Shown here: piece by piece, positions 1-7,921 of the stretch
Position numbering within the stretch: position 1 is the first letter of the stretch
Layout of the letters: every line of letters begins with the position of its first letter
Assembly (NCBI GenBank): GCA_051657745.1
Contig: JBOFLG010000053.1
Coordinates: 1 to 33,706, forward strand
DNA length: 33,706 nt
Direction: 5' to 3'
Origin: JBOFLG01 sp051657745
GTDB taxonomy: Bacteria > Actinomycetota > Actinomycetes > Actinomycetales > Dermatophilaceae
The notes under the pieces: generated by a model
What the model was told of the DNA's origin: nothing
The model's database searches: none
The model's input: only the letters and a program-made list of their open reading frames with translations
Program-made: the position numbers and the translations under genes

Positions 1-176
1 CGGTCGAGGTCTGCACGCTGCTGCGCAAGCCCGACGCCGCCAAGGTCGAGGTCGATGTGAAATGGGTCGGCTTCGATATCCCCAACGAGTTCGTGGTCGG
101 CTACGGCCTCGACTACGCGGAGGCGTACCGGGGCCTGCGGGTGGTGGGCACGCTGGCTCCGCACGTGTACCGCTGA
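1..176 (+). CDS. hpt: Hypoxanthine(-guanine) phosphoribosyltransferase, C-terminal part
   Basis: Only the last 57 codons are inside the window (reading frame begins at base 3, stop TGA 174-176). The peptide has the typical C-terminal end of purine phosphoribosyltransferases: a VKWVGFDIPNEFVVGYGLDY stretch in which the aromatic and Asp residues contact the purine base, then the closing helix region AEAYRGLRVVGTLAP. The enzyme salvages hypoxanthine and guanine with PRPP to IMP and GMP in the cytoplasm. The neighbour order hpt then ftsH is common in actinobacteria and supports the call. The catalytic PRPP loop lies outside the window, so it cannot be checked. Confidence 0.93.
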   Translation, partial: VEVCTLLRKPDAAKVEVDVKWVGFDIPNEFVVGYGLDYAEAYRGLRVVGTLAPHVYR

Positions 177-225
177 CTCCGCGGTCGGGTGCCGGGGCAC
201 GCGGCCAGCGGTGCGCCGTCCAGTC

Positions 226-317
226 GGATCTCGGCGGGCACCAATGGTGGATGCCGTGGTGCGCCATCGGCGGATACCGTGGTGGGACCGTGAAGGATGC
301 CGTGGTGCGCCATCGAC
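226..317. repeat. 23-bp degenerate tandem array between hpt and ftsH
   Basis: Units start at 249, 272 and 295 with an exact 23-bp period, and a weaker GGAT start lies at 226. Units one and three share 21 identical bases beginning GGATGCCGTGGTGCGCCATC; the middle unit keeps GGATACCGTGGTG and diverges after it. There is no coding frame to explain it. It is too short and too irregular to be a CRISPR array. It lies just upstream of the likely ftsH promoter. Confidence 0.75.
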
Positions 318-383
318 AGATGACGGCACGCGTCACCTGTCGACGCCCGCCAGCGGACCGCAGGGGGCGGGCAGATTCGGCAC

Positions 384-409
384 GGAACACGTGCCCCTAC
401 GGGCTCGTT
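384..409 (+). promoter_or_regulatory. Candidate SigR/SigH-type (oxidative/heat stress) promoter of ftsH
   Basis: GGAAC at 384-388 is followed after exactly 18 bases by GTT at 407-409. This matches the known SigR pattern of Streptomyces (GGAAT-N18-GTT) and resembles the SigH pattern of Mycobacterium (GGAAYA near a GTT). Transcription would begin near 416, giving a leader of about 80 bases. A vegetative-like TAGCGT lies at 412-417 but has no convincing -35. Stress control would suit FtsH; this is an inference from the motif alone. Confidence 0.45.
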
Positions 410-466
410 GCTAGCGTGTACCTGTCCCGTCCGGCGTTTGCTGCCGTTCGGCCGCCCACGTCACTC

Positions 467-498
467 AGGAGGACCGGAGCATCCGGCTCCGTACGCAC
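467..498 (+). promoter_or_regulatory. ftsH ribosome binding site set back by a small hairpin
   Basis: The strong Shine-Dalgarno AGGAGGA (467-473) lies 25 bases before the ATG, too far for normal use, and no in-frame alternative start lies between. The gap holds a stem CGGAG (475-479) / CTCCG (487-491) with a 7-base loop. Folding it would bring the Shine-Dalgarno to an effective 8 bases from ATG 499. Confidence 0.4.
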
Positions 499-2649
499 AT
501 GAACGCCAAGCGCATCTTCCGCGCACCCGTCTTCTGGGTGCTGGTCATCGTCGTTGTGATGTTGACCTATTTCTCGATCGACTCCAGTGGCGGCTACACC
601 ACGATCACCACCGCCCAGGCGGAGCGGCTGGTCTCCGCGAAGAAGGTCGAGAAGGCCGAGCTCACCACCGCCAACGTGCTGAATCTGGACCTCAAGAAGG
701 GCGAGTCGTTCTCCGACAAAGAGACCGGTGTGTCCGGTGCCACGAAGGTGCGGGCCGAGTTCGTCGATGCCCGAGCCGCGGCGGTGGTCGAGTTGGTGGA
801 CGCAGGGGTGCCCGGTGCGTACAACGACCGGGTCGAGGGCGACAGTCCGTGGTTCACGATCTTCATCAGTTTCGTGCCGGTGCTGCTGCTTGTCGGTCTG
901 TTCTGGTTCCTGATGACCCAGGCGCAGGGCGGCGGTGCGCGGGTGATGCAGTTCGGTAAGTCCCGCGCGAAGCTGGCCAGCAAGGACACCCCCAAAGTCA
1001 CCTTCGCCGATGTCGCGGGGGCCGACGAGGCGGTCGAGGAACTGCACGAGATCGTCGACTTCCTCCGGGAGCCGGCCAAGTTCCTCGCTGTCGGCGCGAA
1101 GATCCCCAAGGGTGTGCTGCTCTATGGCCAGCCAGGCACCGGCAAGACGCTGCTGGCCCGGGCAGTCGCCGGTGAGGCCGGCGTGCCGTTCTACTCGATC
1201 TCCGGCTCGGACTTCGTCGAAATGTTCGTCGGCGTCGGTGCCTCCCGCGTGCGGGACCTCTTCGAGCAGGCCAAGGCCAACGCGCCGGCCATCGTGTTCG
1301 TCGACGAGATCGACGCGGTCGGCCGGCATCGTGGGGCCGGCATGGGTGGCGGGCACGACGAGCGCGAGCAGACTCTCAACCAGCTGCTGGTCGAGATGGA
1401 CGGCTTTGACGTCAAGACCAACGTCATCCTTATTGCCGCCACCAACCGCCCGGACATCCTGGACCCGGCGTTGCTGCGCCCGGGCCGATTCGACCGGCAG
1501 ATCTCGGTCGAGAACCCCGACATGATCGGGCGGCACCGCATCCTCGAGGTGCACGGGCAGGGCAAGCCGATGGCGCCCGGTGTCGACCTGCTCGCGGTCG
1601 CCCGGCGCACCCCGGGGATGACGGGCGCCGACCTCGCGAACGTGCTCAACGAGGCGGCGCTGCTCACGGCGCGCACCGACAAGAAGTTGATCGATGACGA
1701 GGTGCTCGACGAGGCGATTGATCGGGTCATCGCCGGGCCGCAGAAGCGCACCCGGATCATGTCGGCCAAGGAACGCAAGATCACCGCCTACCACGAGGGT
1801 GGGCACGCGCTCGTCGCGGCCGCGATGAACCACACCGACCCGGTCACCAAGGTCACGATCCTGCCGCGTGGACGCGCCCTCGGTTACACCATGGTGATGC
1901 CGCTCGACGACAAGTACTCGACGACGCGTAACGAGATCCTCGATCAGCTCGCGTACGCCCTCGGTGGCCGGGTGGCGGAAGAAATCATCTTCCACGACCC
2001 GACGACCGGGGCCGCGAACGACATTGAGAAGGCCACCGCGATGGCCCGCAAGATGGTCACCGAGTTCGGGATGAGTGCCCGAGTCGGTGCCATCAAACTC
2101 GGACGTAACCAGGACCAGCCGTTCCTCGGCCGGGACATGGGCCACGAACGGGACTACTCCGAGGCCGTGGCCGGGGTCGTCGATGAGGAGGTTCGCTCGC
2201 TCGTTGACGCGGCGCATGACGAAGCGTGGCACGCGGTCAATGACAACCGGCACGTGCTCGACCGGCTGGTCTTGGAGCTGCTCGAGCGGGAGACCCTCAA
2301 CCAGGCTGACCTCGCTGAGATTTTCGTCGATATCGCCAAACGCCCGCACCGCCCGTTGTGGCTGTCCAGCGAGCACCGCACGCTCTCCGAGATCCCGCCC
2401 GTGTTGACCCCGGCGGAACAGGCGGCCCTGAACGGCCGGAGCGGGTCCGGTGCTCCCCCCGGCGCGCACCTCACCCCGGGAGACCCGCGCACCGAGGCCG
2501 CGATCGACGAGGCCGCCTCGCACGGTGCCCTGCCCGGCGTTCGTGGCCCGCAGCCACCCGCCCCGCAGCCACCCGCCCCGCAGCCACCCGCCTCGCCCTC
2601 GGCCGCTTCGCACGCAGCGGTCCCCGAGGGTGGGCATGCCGAGTCTTGA
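499..2649 (+). CDS. ftsH: ATP-dependent zinc metalloprotease FtsH
   Basis: A membrane-anchored AAA+ protease that extracts and degrades damaged or short-lived membrane and cytosolic proteins. The 716 residues show a first membrane helix (about 10-26), an external domain, a second membrane helix (about 119-140), and the AAA module with Walker A GQPGTGKT (210-217; most homologues have GPPGTGKT), Walker B VFVDEID (266-272) and the second region of homology around 314-333. The zinc site is HEGGH (432-436), with Asp508 in the NDIEKAT segment as likely third ligand. The last 70 or so residues are Pro/Ala-rich and contain a 15-bp DNA repeat. The start is the only in-frame ATG after the Shine-Dalgarno. 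It heads the folate operon and overlaps folE. Confidence 0.97.
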   Translation: MNAKRIFRAPVFWVLVIVVVMLTYFSIDSSGGYTTITTAQAERLVSAKKVEKAELTTANVLNLDLKKGESFSDKETGVSGATKVRAEFVDARAAAVVELVDAGVPGAYNDRVEGDSPWFTIFISFVPVLLLVGLFWFLMTQAQGGGARVMQFGKSRAKLASKDTPKVTFADVAGADEAVEELHEIVDFLREPAKFLAVGAKIPKGVLLYGQPGTGKTLLARAVAGEAGVPFYSISGSDFVEMFVGVGASRVRDLFEQAKANAPAIVFVDEIDAVGRHRGAGMGGGHDEREQTLNQLLVEMDGFDVKTNVILIAATNRPDILDPALLRPGRFDRQISVENPDMIGRHRILEVHGQGKPMAPGVDLLAVARRTPGMTGADLANVLNEAALLTARTDKKLIDDEVLDEAIDRVIAGPQKRTRIMSAKERKITAYHEGGHALVAAAMNHTDPVTKVTILPRGRALGYTMVMPLDDKYSTTRNEILDQLAYALGGRVAEEIIFHDPTTGAANDIEKATAMARKMVTEFGMSARVGAIKLGRNQDQPFLGRDMGHERDYSEAVAGVVDEEVRSLVDAAHDEAWHAVNDNRHVLDRLVLELLERETLNQADLAEIFVDIAKRPHRPLWLSSEHRTLSEIPPVLTPAEQAALNGRSGSGAPPGAHLTPGDPRTEAAIDEAASHGALPGVRGPQPPAPQPPAPQPPASPSAASHAAVPEGGHAES
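2548..2592 (+). repeat. 15-bp x3 tandem repeat in the ftsH 3' end
   Basis: Three exact copies of CCGCAGCCACCCGCC encode PQPPA three times in the disordered tail of FtsH. The unit length is a multiple of three, so copy-number change would preserve the frame. Confidence 0.9.
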
Positions 2650-3256
2650 CGGCGCGGGCGTTCCGGGTGCTGCCGTGATGGCCGACCCGGTCGACGTCCC
2701 CCGCGCGGCAGCGGCCGTGCGTGAGTTCCTGATCGCCATCGGTGAGGACCCCGACCGGGAAGGGCTGCGCGACACTCCGACCCGGGTCGCCAAGGCGGCT
2801 CGTGAGTTGTACGCCGGTCTGCGGCAGGACGCCGCCGATGTGCTCTCGACGACGTTCTCGATCGACCACGACGAACTCGTCATCGTCCGCGACATCCCGA
2901 TGTACTCGACCTGTGAGCATCACCTGCTGCCGTTCCATGGTGACGCCCACGTCGGCTACATCCCGGACGACTCGGGCCGGGTCACCGGGCTGTCGAAGTT
3001 GGCCAGACTGGTTGACGTCTTCGCCCGTCGTCCGCAGGTCCAGGAGCAGGTCACCACCCAGGTGGCCGACGCACTCGTCGCCCACCTCGGGGTCAAAGGC
3101 GTCATCGTCGTGATCGAGGCCGAGCACACCTGCATGTCGATGCGTGGGGTGCGCAAGCCCGGTGCGCGCACCATCACCTCGGCGGTCCGTGGCCAGTTGC
3201 GCGACCCGGCGACCCGTGCGGAGGCGATGGCGCTGCTCGTCGGCGGCAAGAGGTGA
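2636..3256 (+). CDS. folE: GTP cyclohydrolase I
   Basis: Converts GTP to 7,8-dihydroneopterin triphosphate and formate, the first step of folate synthesis. With the ATG at 2636 the protein has 206 residues. Family residues are all visible: STCEHHLLPF (zinc ligands Cys93 and His96, catalytic His95), the GLSKLARLVDVFARRPQVQE segment, and EAEHTCMSMRG with catalytic His164 and zinc ligand Cys166. I chose 2636 because GAGGG lies five bases upstream and it gives a 14-nt overlap with ftsH that allows translational coupling. An ATG at 2678 (192 residues) is also possible, since the conserved part begins after it. It overlaps folP by 4 nt. Confidence 0.95.
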   Translation: MPSLDGAGVPGAAVMADPVDVPRAAAAVREFLIAIGEDPDREGLRDTPTRVAKAARELYAGLRQDAADVLSTTFSIDHDELVIVRDIPMYSTCEHHLLPFHGDAHVGYIPDDSGRVTGLSKLARLVDVFARRPQVQEQVTTQVADALVAHLGVKGVIVVIEAEHTCMSMRGVRKPGARTITSAVRGQLRDPATRAEAMALLVGGKR

Positions 3257-4134
3257 CCCGGACGGCCCACGCACCGTCGCCGCTGCCCACCTCGACGCGC
3301 CCCGGCCGGCCGGTCGTGATGGGGGTCGTCAATGTCACCCCGGACTCGTTCAGCGACGGTGGTCGGTGGTTCGACCCCGCCGAGGCGGTGCTGCATGGGC
3401 GCCAGCTCGCGGCCGACGGCGCCGATCTGCTCGACGTCGGGGGTGAGTCGACCCGGCCGGGTGCGCAGCGGCCGTCGGTCGACGAGGAACTGCGGCGCGT
3501 CATCCCGGTGGTGGCGGCCCTCGCCGAGGTCGCGCCGGTGTCGGTTGACACCATGCGTGCCGAGGTCGCGGCGGCGGCGCTCGATGCTGGCGCCACCGTG
3601 GTCAACGACGTGAGCGGTGGTCTGGCCGACCCGGGAATGGTCCCGCTTGTCGCCGGCCGCGAGGTGGGGTTCGTGGCGATGCACTGGCGGGGTCACAGTG
3701 CCGACATGCAGGTCCGTGCGGTGTACGACGACGTGGTCGCTGACGTGTGCGGTGAACTTCACGCGCGGATGACGGTACTCACCGCTGCGGGTGTTCCTCC
3801 CGAACGCCTGGTGCTCGACCCGGGCCTGGGGTTCGCCAAGACCGCCACGCACAACTGGGCCCTGCTGCGTGCCCTTGACCGGGTGGTCTCGATTGGCCCA
3901 CGGGTGCTCGTCGGGGCCTCGCGCAAGACGTTCCTCGGCCGGGTCGGGCGAGGGCCGGATGACGTGCGCCCGGCGCTCGAGCGTGATGTAGCCACCGCGG
4001 TCACCACCGCGCATGCGGCCCGGTATGGGGTCTGGGCAGTGCGGGTGCACGACGTGCGGGGCACGGTGGACGCACTCGATGTCGCCGAGGCGCTCGCCGA
4101 CGCGTGTGCCAACGGGCCCGCGGAGGATTCGTGA
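3253..4134 (+). CDS. folP: Dihydropteroate synthase
   Basis: Condenses 6-hydroxymethyl-dihydropterin pyrophosphate with p-aminobenzoate to dihydropteroate; it is the sulfonamide target. The GTG start is in a GTGA overlap with the folE stop. The 293-residue TIM barrel carries the family signatures in order: MGVVNVTPDSFSDGG near the N terminus, DVGGESTRPGA (pyrophosphate and pABA loop), SVDTMRAEV, NDVSGG, LVLDPGLGFAKT and GASRKTFLG. The complete motif set suggests an active enzyme rather than an inactive FolP2-like paralogue. It is followed by another 4-nt GTGA overlap into the FolB-FolK fusion, so the whole folate set is probably one transcript. Confidence 0.96.
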   Translation: MTRTAHAPSPLPTSTRPGRPVVMGVVNVTPDSFSDGGRWFDPAEAVLHGRQLAADGADLLDVGGESTRPGAQRPSVDEELRRVIPVVAALAEVAPVSVDTMRAEVAAAALDAGATVVNDVSGGLADPGMVPLVAGREVGFVAMHWRGHSADMQVRAVYDDVVADVCGELHARMTVLTAAGVPPERLVLDPGLGFAKTATHNWALLRALDRVVSIGPRVLVGASRKTFLGRVGRGPDDVRPALERDVATAVTTAHAARYGVWAVRVHDVRGTVDALDVAEALADACANGPAEDS

Positions 4135-5291
4135 GCGACTCGACCGAGGTACCGAACCTCGGCGTCCCGACCGAGGTACCGGCCCTCGGCGTCTGTCCCG
4201 ACGGGTCGCATCGGCCCGCTCCGGACCAGGTGCGGGTGATCGGCATCCGCGGCCGAGGCCGCCACGGAGTGTTTGAGTTCGAACGGCGGGATGGGCAGGA
4301 GTTCGTCGTTGACGTCGAGCTCGCGGTCGACCTCGCCGGCGCGGGGGCGACCGACGACCTCGGGGAGACGGTCGACTACGGCGCGGTGGCGGCATCCGTG
4401 CTCGCCCGGGTCGAAGGGGAGCCGTACGACCTCGTGGAGCGGCTCGCCGAGGTCATCGCGGCCGACGCGCTGGTCCATCCGGCGGTCGACTCGGTGACCG
4501 TCACGGTGCACAAACCGCAGGCCCCGGTCCCGGTGCCGTTCGGCGACGTGGCCGTATCGGTGCATCGGTGCCGCGCTCCGGTGCCGGTGGTGGTGGCGCT
4601 CGGCGCCAATCTGCCGCACGGCTGGAGCGACCCGGAGCGCACCCTCGACGCTGCGGTCGAACGGCTCGAGTTCGACGCCGGGCTGCGCGATGTGCGGCTG
4701 TCCGCCTGGTTCGACAGCGACCCGGTGGGCGGGCCGGAGCAACCGGACTTTGTCAACGCTGTGCTCGTCGGATACACCTCGGTGTCTCCGGCGTCGTTGT
4801 TGCGGCAGTTGCATGCGGTGGAGGCGAGGTTCGGCCGGGTGCGCGAGGTGCGGTGGGGCCCGCGCACGCTCGACCTCGACCTCGTGCAGTACGGCGACCC
4901 CGCGGATGACGGTGACGTGCGGAGTGCGTCGCCGCGGCTGACGTTGCCTCATCCGCGTGCCCAGGAGCGCGCGTTCGTTCTCGTTCCGTGGCTCGACGTT
5001 GACCCCAATGCCGTGCTGCGACAGGGGGACTCGGTGGCCGCGGTCGCAGATCTTGTCGCTGGCATCGACACCCGTGGGGTGCGTCGGCGCACTCCCGGTG
5101 TTGGCGGCCAGGGGGCCGGTCGAGGTGATGGACCGGGGGCCGGTCGAGGTGCCGGCCAGGGGCCTGGTCGAGGTGATGGACCGGGGGCCGGTCGAGGTGA
5201 TGGACCGGGCGCTGGTCGAGGTGATGGACCGGGGGCCGGTCGAGGTGGCGACCCGGCCGCTCATCGGGATGGCGGGGGCGTGTCTCGATGA
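4131..5291 (+). CDS. folBK: Bifunctional dihydroneopterin aldolase / HPPK (FolB-FolK fusion)
   Basis: One 386-residue reading frame joins two consecutive pathway enzymes. Residues about 33-146 are FolB (VRVIGIRGRGRHGVFEFERR start, DLGETVDYG, YDLVERLAEVIA), which cleaves dihydroneopterin to 6-hydroxymethyl-dihydropterin. Residues about 152-295 are FolK (VVVALGANLP, RWGPRTLDLDLVQYG, LPHPRAQERAFVLVPW), which pyrophosphorylates that product. The GTG start lies in a GTGA overlap with folP after GGAGGA (4122-4127). Both ends carry DNA repeats: a duplicated nonapeptide at residues 4-21 and a Gly/Arg/Asp-rich tail (residues about 327-373). In Mycobacterium folB and folK are separate, so this is a true fusion. 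The tail matches no folate enzyme and is probably disordered. Confidence 0.94.
   Translation: MSDSTEVPNLGVPTEVPALGVCPDGSHRPAPDQVRVIGIRGRGRHGVFEFERRDGQEFVVDVELAVDLAGAGATDDLGETVDYGAVAASVLARVEGEPYDLVERLAEVIAADALVHPAVDSVTVTVHKPQAPVPVPFGDVAVSVHRCRAPVPVVVALGANLPHGWSDPERTLDAAVERLEFDAGLRDVRLSAWFDSDPVGGPEQPDFVNAVLVGYTSVSPASLLRQLHAVEARFGRVREVRWGPRTLDLDLVQYGDPADDGDVRSASPRLTLPHPRAQERAFVLVPWLDVDPNAVLRQGDSVAAVADLVAGIDTRGVRRRTPGVGGQGAGRGDGPGAGRGAGQGPGRGDGPGAGRGDGPGAGRGDGPGAGRGGDPAAHRDGGGVSR
4141..4194 (+). repeat. 27-bp tandem duplication at the folBK 5' end
   Basis: Two copies (4141-4167, 4168-4194) differ at three bases. They encode TEVPNLGVP and TEVPALGVC in the N-terminal extension before the FolB domain. 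Confidence 0.9.
5118..5261 (+). repeat. 24-bp x6 tandem repeat at the folBK 3' end
   Basis: Units begin at 5118, 5142, 5166, 5190, 5214 and 5238, each starting GGTCGAGGT and mostly reading GGTCGAGGTGATGGACCGGG. They encode GRGDGPGA-type octapeptides. The exact 24-bp period keeps the reading frame. Confidence 0.93.
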
Positions 5292-5803
5292 AGGCCGAGA
5301 TCCGGGCGCCGGCACTGGCCACCACTGCCATGGTCGCGTTTGCTGCGTCGTTCGTCGCGTTCACGCTGGTCACCCGGGACGGCTCGCTGGTTCCGGTGCC
5401 GCCCGTCGCTGCCGGTGCGCTGCTGCTCGTCATCGCCGCCGCGGTGACCTACCTGGCCCGCCACGTGCGCCGGCATACCCGAGATGTCACCTGGATGGAG
5501 CCACTTCGGGCCGCCCGCACCGTGGTGCTCGCGCAGGCTGCGGCGCTCACCGGGGCGGCTGCGGTGGGGTGGTATTCCGGCCAGTTGGTGGTGGTGGCCG
5601 GCGATCTGGCGTTGCTGGCGAACCGCGAGCGACTGCTGCCGCTCGGTCTGCACCTGGCAGCCGCGCTGCTGCTCGTTGTGGCGGGCCTGGTAGCCCAGCA
5701 CTGGTGCCGGGTCGACCGCGACAATGATGGCCACGACGGTGAGCCACCTCGGCACGACGAAGGCCGTCGCCACCACACGGACGACGAGAACGCCTGCGGC
5801 TGA
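5288..5803 (+). CDS. DUF3180 family membrane protein
   Basis: A 171-residue protein starting in an ATGA overlap with folBK. Four hydrophobic segments are visible: about 8-27, 37-58, 78-102 and 117-139, with a short charged loop RHVRRHTRD after the second. The C-terminal 30 residues are rich in Asp, His and Arg and lie outside the membrane. DUF3180 proteins sit directly after folK in many actinobacteria (Rv3605c in M. tuberculosis), and the position matches here. No catalytic motif is visible and the function is unknown. Co-transcription with the folate genes is very likely from the overlap. Confidence 0.88.
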   Translation: MKAEIRAPALATTAMVAFAASFVAFTLVTRDGSLVPVPPVAAGALLLVIAAAVTYLARHVRRHTRDVTWMEPLRAARTVVLAQAAALTGAAAVGWYSGQLVVVAGDLALLANRERLLPLGLHLAAALLLVVAGLVAQHWCRVDRDNDGHDGEPPRHDEGRRHHTDDENACG

Positions 5804-5892
5804 GAACGACTCATGGTGGAGCGGATTCGGAGAGTCGCGCTGGGTACCGCGGTCTGCTCTCGGTGCACCTGACCAAACGTGAACAGTGGACT

Positions 5893-5920
5893 GTCACCGG
5901 TAGGCTCGATAGCAATAACC
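5893..5920 (+). promoter_or_regulatory. Region 5804-5920: possible promoter before the DrmD-like fragment
   Basis: No gene is seen in 5804-5920. A TAGGCT hexamer near 5911 has GTGAAC (5879-5884 region) upstream at about a 16-bp spacing, a plausible -10/-35 pair. The -10 lies about 5-14 bases before the GTG used for the fragment. Confidence 0.3.
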
Positions 5921-6172
5921 GTGATCGCCGAGTCGGCCCGACCAGAGGTCGGCGAGCTCGTCCAGGTGCGCGGTCAGCAGTGGGTGGTCACCGGCGTGAG
6001 CCGCAGCACCCTCCCGCTCGACGAGATTGCCGCGACCCGCCCTGACGGCCACACTCTCGTGCACCTGTCCAGCGTCAGCGACGCCGACATTGGCGTCGAG
6101 CTGACCGTCGTGTGGGAGGTCGAGCCCTCCGGTCGGCTCGAACGCCTGGCCAGCCGACCGGTCAGCCCGTAG
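5921..6172 (+). pseudogene. N-terminal fragment resembling DISARM helicase DrmD
   Basis: About 83 codons (GTG 5921 to TAG 6172). The peptide has a small beta-rich start, ARPEVGELVQVRGQQWVVTGV, then LVHLSSVSDADIGVELTVVWEVEPS. I recognise this pattern from the N terminus of DrmD, the SNF2-like helicase of class 1 DISARM restriction systems, where about a thousand residues of helicase follow. Here the frame stops immediately afterwards and no helicase motif is found downstream. It is therefore read as a truncated relic. A DrmA-like relic 1.8 kb downstream supports the DISARM reading. It could instead be a small independent protein; assignment rests on recall, not on a search. Confidence 0.5.
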
Positions 6173-6237
6173 AGGTCCGTCACGGACGTTTGTCCACAGC
6201 TGACCGGTCGCGGGCAGCGACGACCCTGCCGGATGCC

Positions 6238-6249
6238 CATAATGGGGCG
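6238..6249 (+). promoter_or_regulatory. Leaderless promoter of the unknown module
   Basis: CATAAT (6238-6243) is a near-perfect -10 and lies six bases before GTG 6250, the spacing typical of leaderless actinobacterial transcripts. No good -35 is visible. It implies the module is transcribed independently of the upstream relic. Confidence 0.5.
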
Positions 6250-7389
6250 GTGACCGCAGCGGACGAAACCGAGAGCCGGCGGTTCGGCGTCATCCGGATG
6301 CGCGGGGGGCGCTACGACGACCACGGCCTGCCGCTGTTCGGCGCCGCCGAGCTGGAGCGATACGAGGCGCTGGTCGCCAAGGTGGCCCGCTCGCTGTTCC
6401 TCGGTGCGCACCCGCAGCGCCAGCGGGTGCCCCGCGGCTTCGCCGACGCGTTCTCGCTGCGGCTCACCGGGCTGGAGGACGGCAGCGTGGTGCCCGTGCT
6501 CGAGCGCGCCGCGGCCGGCGCCTGGCCGGCCGACGGGGTGCCGGTCGGCGAGCCCGAGGACTGGTTCGAGTCCGCCCGGGTGCTCATCAACACTGCCCTG
6601 CGCGGGTTCGGCGCCGGGCCCGTGCCGGCCGACCGGCGCTTCCCGGCCGACTGCATCCCCGACCTGGCCGCCCTCGGCCGCAGCCTGCGCGACGAGGAGT
6701 CCATCGAGCTCTCCGACGACGGCGCCGACCCGGCGGTGCTCGACACCGCGGTGCGGCGCCGCATCCGGGAGGCCTCAAACCTCGGGCATCTCGAGGTCGA
6801 GACGGTGCTGCACGGCCAGGTCACCGGGCTGCGCTCGGACCCGCAGCAGTTCGACTTCGTCTCCAGCGCCACCGGGCAGAAGGTGACCGGTCGCTATGCC
6901 GAGTCGGCCACCTGGAACGAGCTGAAGGAGTTCCAGGGCTATGCCAGTCGTTCACCGATGGTCGCGCTGTCGGTGCTTGCGACCCAGTCGCCGGACGGTG
7001 AGGTGCACCAGATCGTGGACGTGCTCGGTGTCGAGGCCGCGCTCCCCGAGGAGTGGGCCGAACGGATCGACGTGCTCGCCGGCCTCGAGCCGGGCTGGTT
7101 CGCCGAGGGCTCGGAGCCGCCCAGCCCGCAGGCTCTCGACGCGGCCGAGCAGCTGCTGCTCGCCTGCGTCGACGCCGGAGTCGGGCGGCCGGGCATCTTC
7201 CCCACTCCCGAGGGTGGGGTGCAGCTCGAGTGGTCGACCGCGCGGGTCGAGCTGGAGGTGGTCTTCACCGGTGCCACGGCGCGCGTGCTGTCGGTCTCGC
7301 GGGTCGATGACGGGGAGCACGAGGAGGAGGTCGACGCCGAAGACTCCGAGCGCCTGGTCGGCGTCGTCCGGCGGGCACTTGATGGGTAG
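6250..7389 (+). CDS. Unknown protein, first gene of a two-gene module
   Basis: A 379-residue acidic, apparently soluble protein; no signal peptide or membrane segment is seen. Features: an N-terminal helix-rich part with RVPRGFADAFSLRL and GSVVPVLERAA (about 59-88); a small beta segment, GQVTGLRSDPQQFDFVSS then GQKVTGRYAESATWNEL (about 189-225); VALSVLATQSPDGEVHQIVDVLGVEAALPEEW (238-269); and a C-terminal part with RPGIFPTPEGGVQLEW (313-328) ending in an acidic stretch. Comparable hypothetical proteins with a PTPEGGVQ..W tail are known to me from other bacteria, without assigned function. The start is set by the leaderless promoter just upstream. It overlaps the next gene by 8 nt, so the two are surely co-expressed. 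I do not assign a function. Confidence 0.8.
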   Translation: MTAADETESRRFGVIRMRGGRYDDHGLPLFGAAELERYEALVAKVARSLFLGAHPQRQRVPRGFADAFSLRLTGLEDGSVVPVLERAAAGAWPADGVPVGEPEDWFESARVLINTALRGFGAGPVPADRRFPADCIPDLAALGRSLRDEESIELSDDGADPAVLDTAVRRRIREASNLGHLEVETVLHGQVTGLRSDPQQFDFVSSATGQKVTGRYAESATWNELKEFQGYASRSPMVALSVLATQSPDGEVHQIVDVLGVEAALPEEWAERIDVLAGLEPGWFAEGSEPPSPQALDAAEQLLLACVDAGVGRPGIFPTPEGGVQLEWSTARVELEVVFTGATARVLSVSRVDDGEHEEEVDAEDSERLVGVVRRALDG

Positions 7390-7828
7390 CCCGCCCTGGC
7401 CGGGCCTGACCGCCGGAGAGGTCGAGCTCATGGATGCTGGCGAGCTGCTCTGGCGCAGCGTGCATCCGACCTTCCTCGACGGGTCGCGCATCACCAGCCA
7501 GGCGTTCACCCCGACACCAAAGGACGAGGGCCGGCTGTCCACCGCGCGGTCGACGGTCGTCACCGCCGCGGACCACCACGATGAGTTCTGCTCGGTGCTG
7601 GGCCTGCCGACTGCGGGTGTCTGGGCGGTCGGCCTCGCCAAGGTGCGCGAGACCGGGCTGCGCGCGGTCGACGACTCGGCGAGCAATGCGGCACCCGACC
7701 CGTGCCCGACCGGTCACGCCTACGTCGACTTCCGTGCGGCGCCATCCAGGGGAGCGGTCAAGCGAGCAGCCTCCGGGCTGCGCGATGCCGCGCAGGCTCG
7801 CGGTCGCATCCATCCGGCGATCGCCTGA
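7382..7828 (+). CDS. Unknown protein, second gene of the two-gene module
   Basis: A 148-residue protein starting at ATG 7382, which overlaps the stop of the upstream gene by 8 nt. The most distinctive block is LWRSVHPTFLDGSRITSQAF followed by TPTPKDEGRLSTARSTVVTAADHHDEF (residues about 23-69), then GVWAVGLAKVRETGLRAV and a HAYVDFRAAP segment near residue 112. The spacing of Trp, His, Ser, Lys, Asp and Glu in the first block looks like an active-site or interface signature, and I recall similar small proteins paired with homologues of the upstream gene. No known enzyme motif can be named. The tight overlap suggests that the two products work in fixed ratio, perhaps as a complex. Confidence 0.78.
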   Translation: MGSPPWPGLTAGEVELMDAGELLWRSVHPTFLDGSRITSQAFTPTPKDEGRLSTARSTVVTAADHHDEFCSVLGLPTAGVWAVGLAKVRETGLRAVDDSASNAAPDPCPTGHAYVDFRAAPSRGAVKRAASGLRDAAQARGRIHPAIA

Positions 7829-7921
7829 CCCGCCCTCGACACCACCCTGCGATACGCGAGACTGTCGGCGCCGATGGCTATGGTCGGCGCATCGTGTCCA
7901 CACCAGTACGGGGGGGCGTCG

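Noticed and set aside
226..317. CRISPR array
   Set aside because: Only three units at a 23-bp period with no spacers between them, and no cas genes in the window.
397..2895. Long open frame (832 codons) on the minus strand opposite ftsH
   Set aside because: It mirrors the FtsH gene, whose protein is unambiguous; long antisense frames are expected at this GC content, and the translation has no recognisable domain.
5118..5261. CRISPR or RNA repeat in the folBK tail
   Set aside because: Contiguous 24-bp units without spacers, in frame with the FolK reading frame; a coding minisatellite explains it.
5804..5878. tRNA or small RNA after the DUF3180 gene
   Set aside because: No cloverleaf arms, no TTCRA-type loop and no terminator-like stem.
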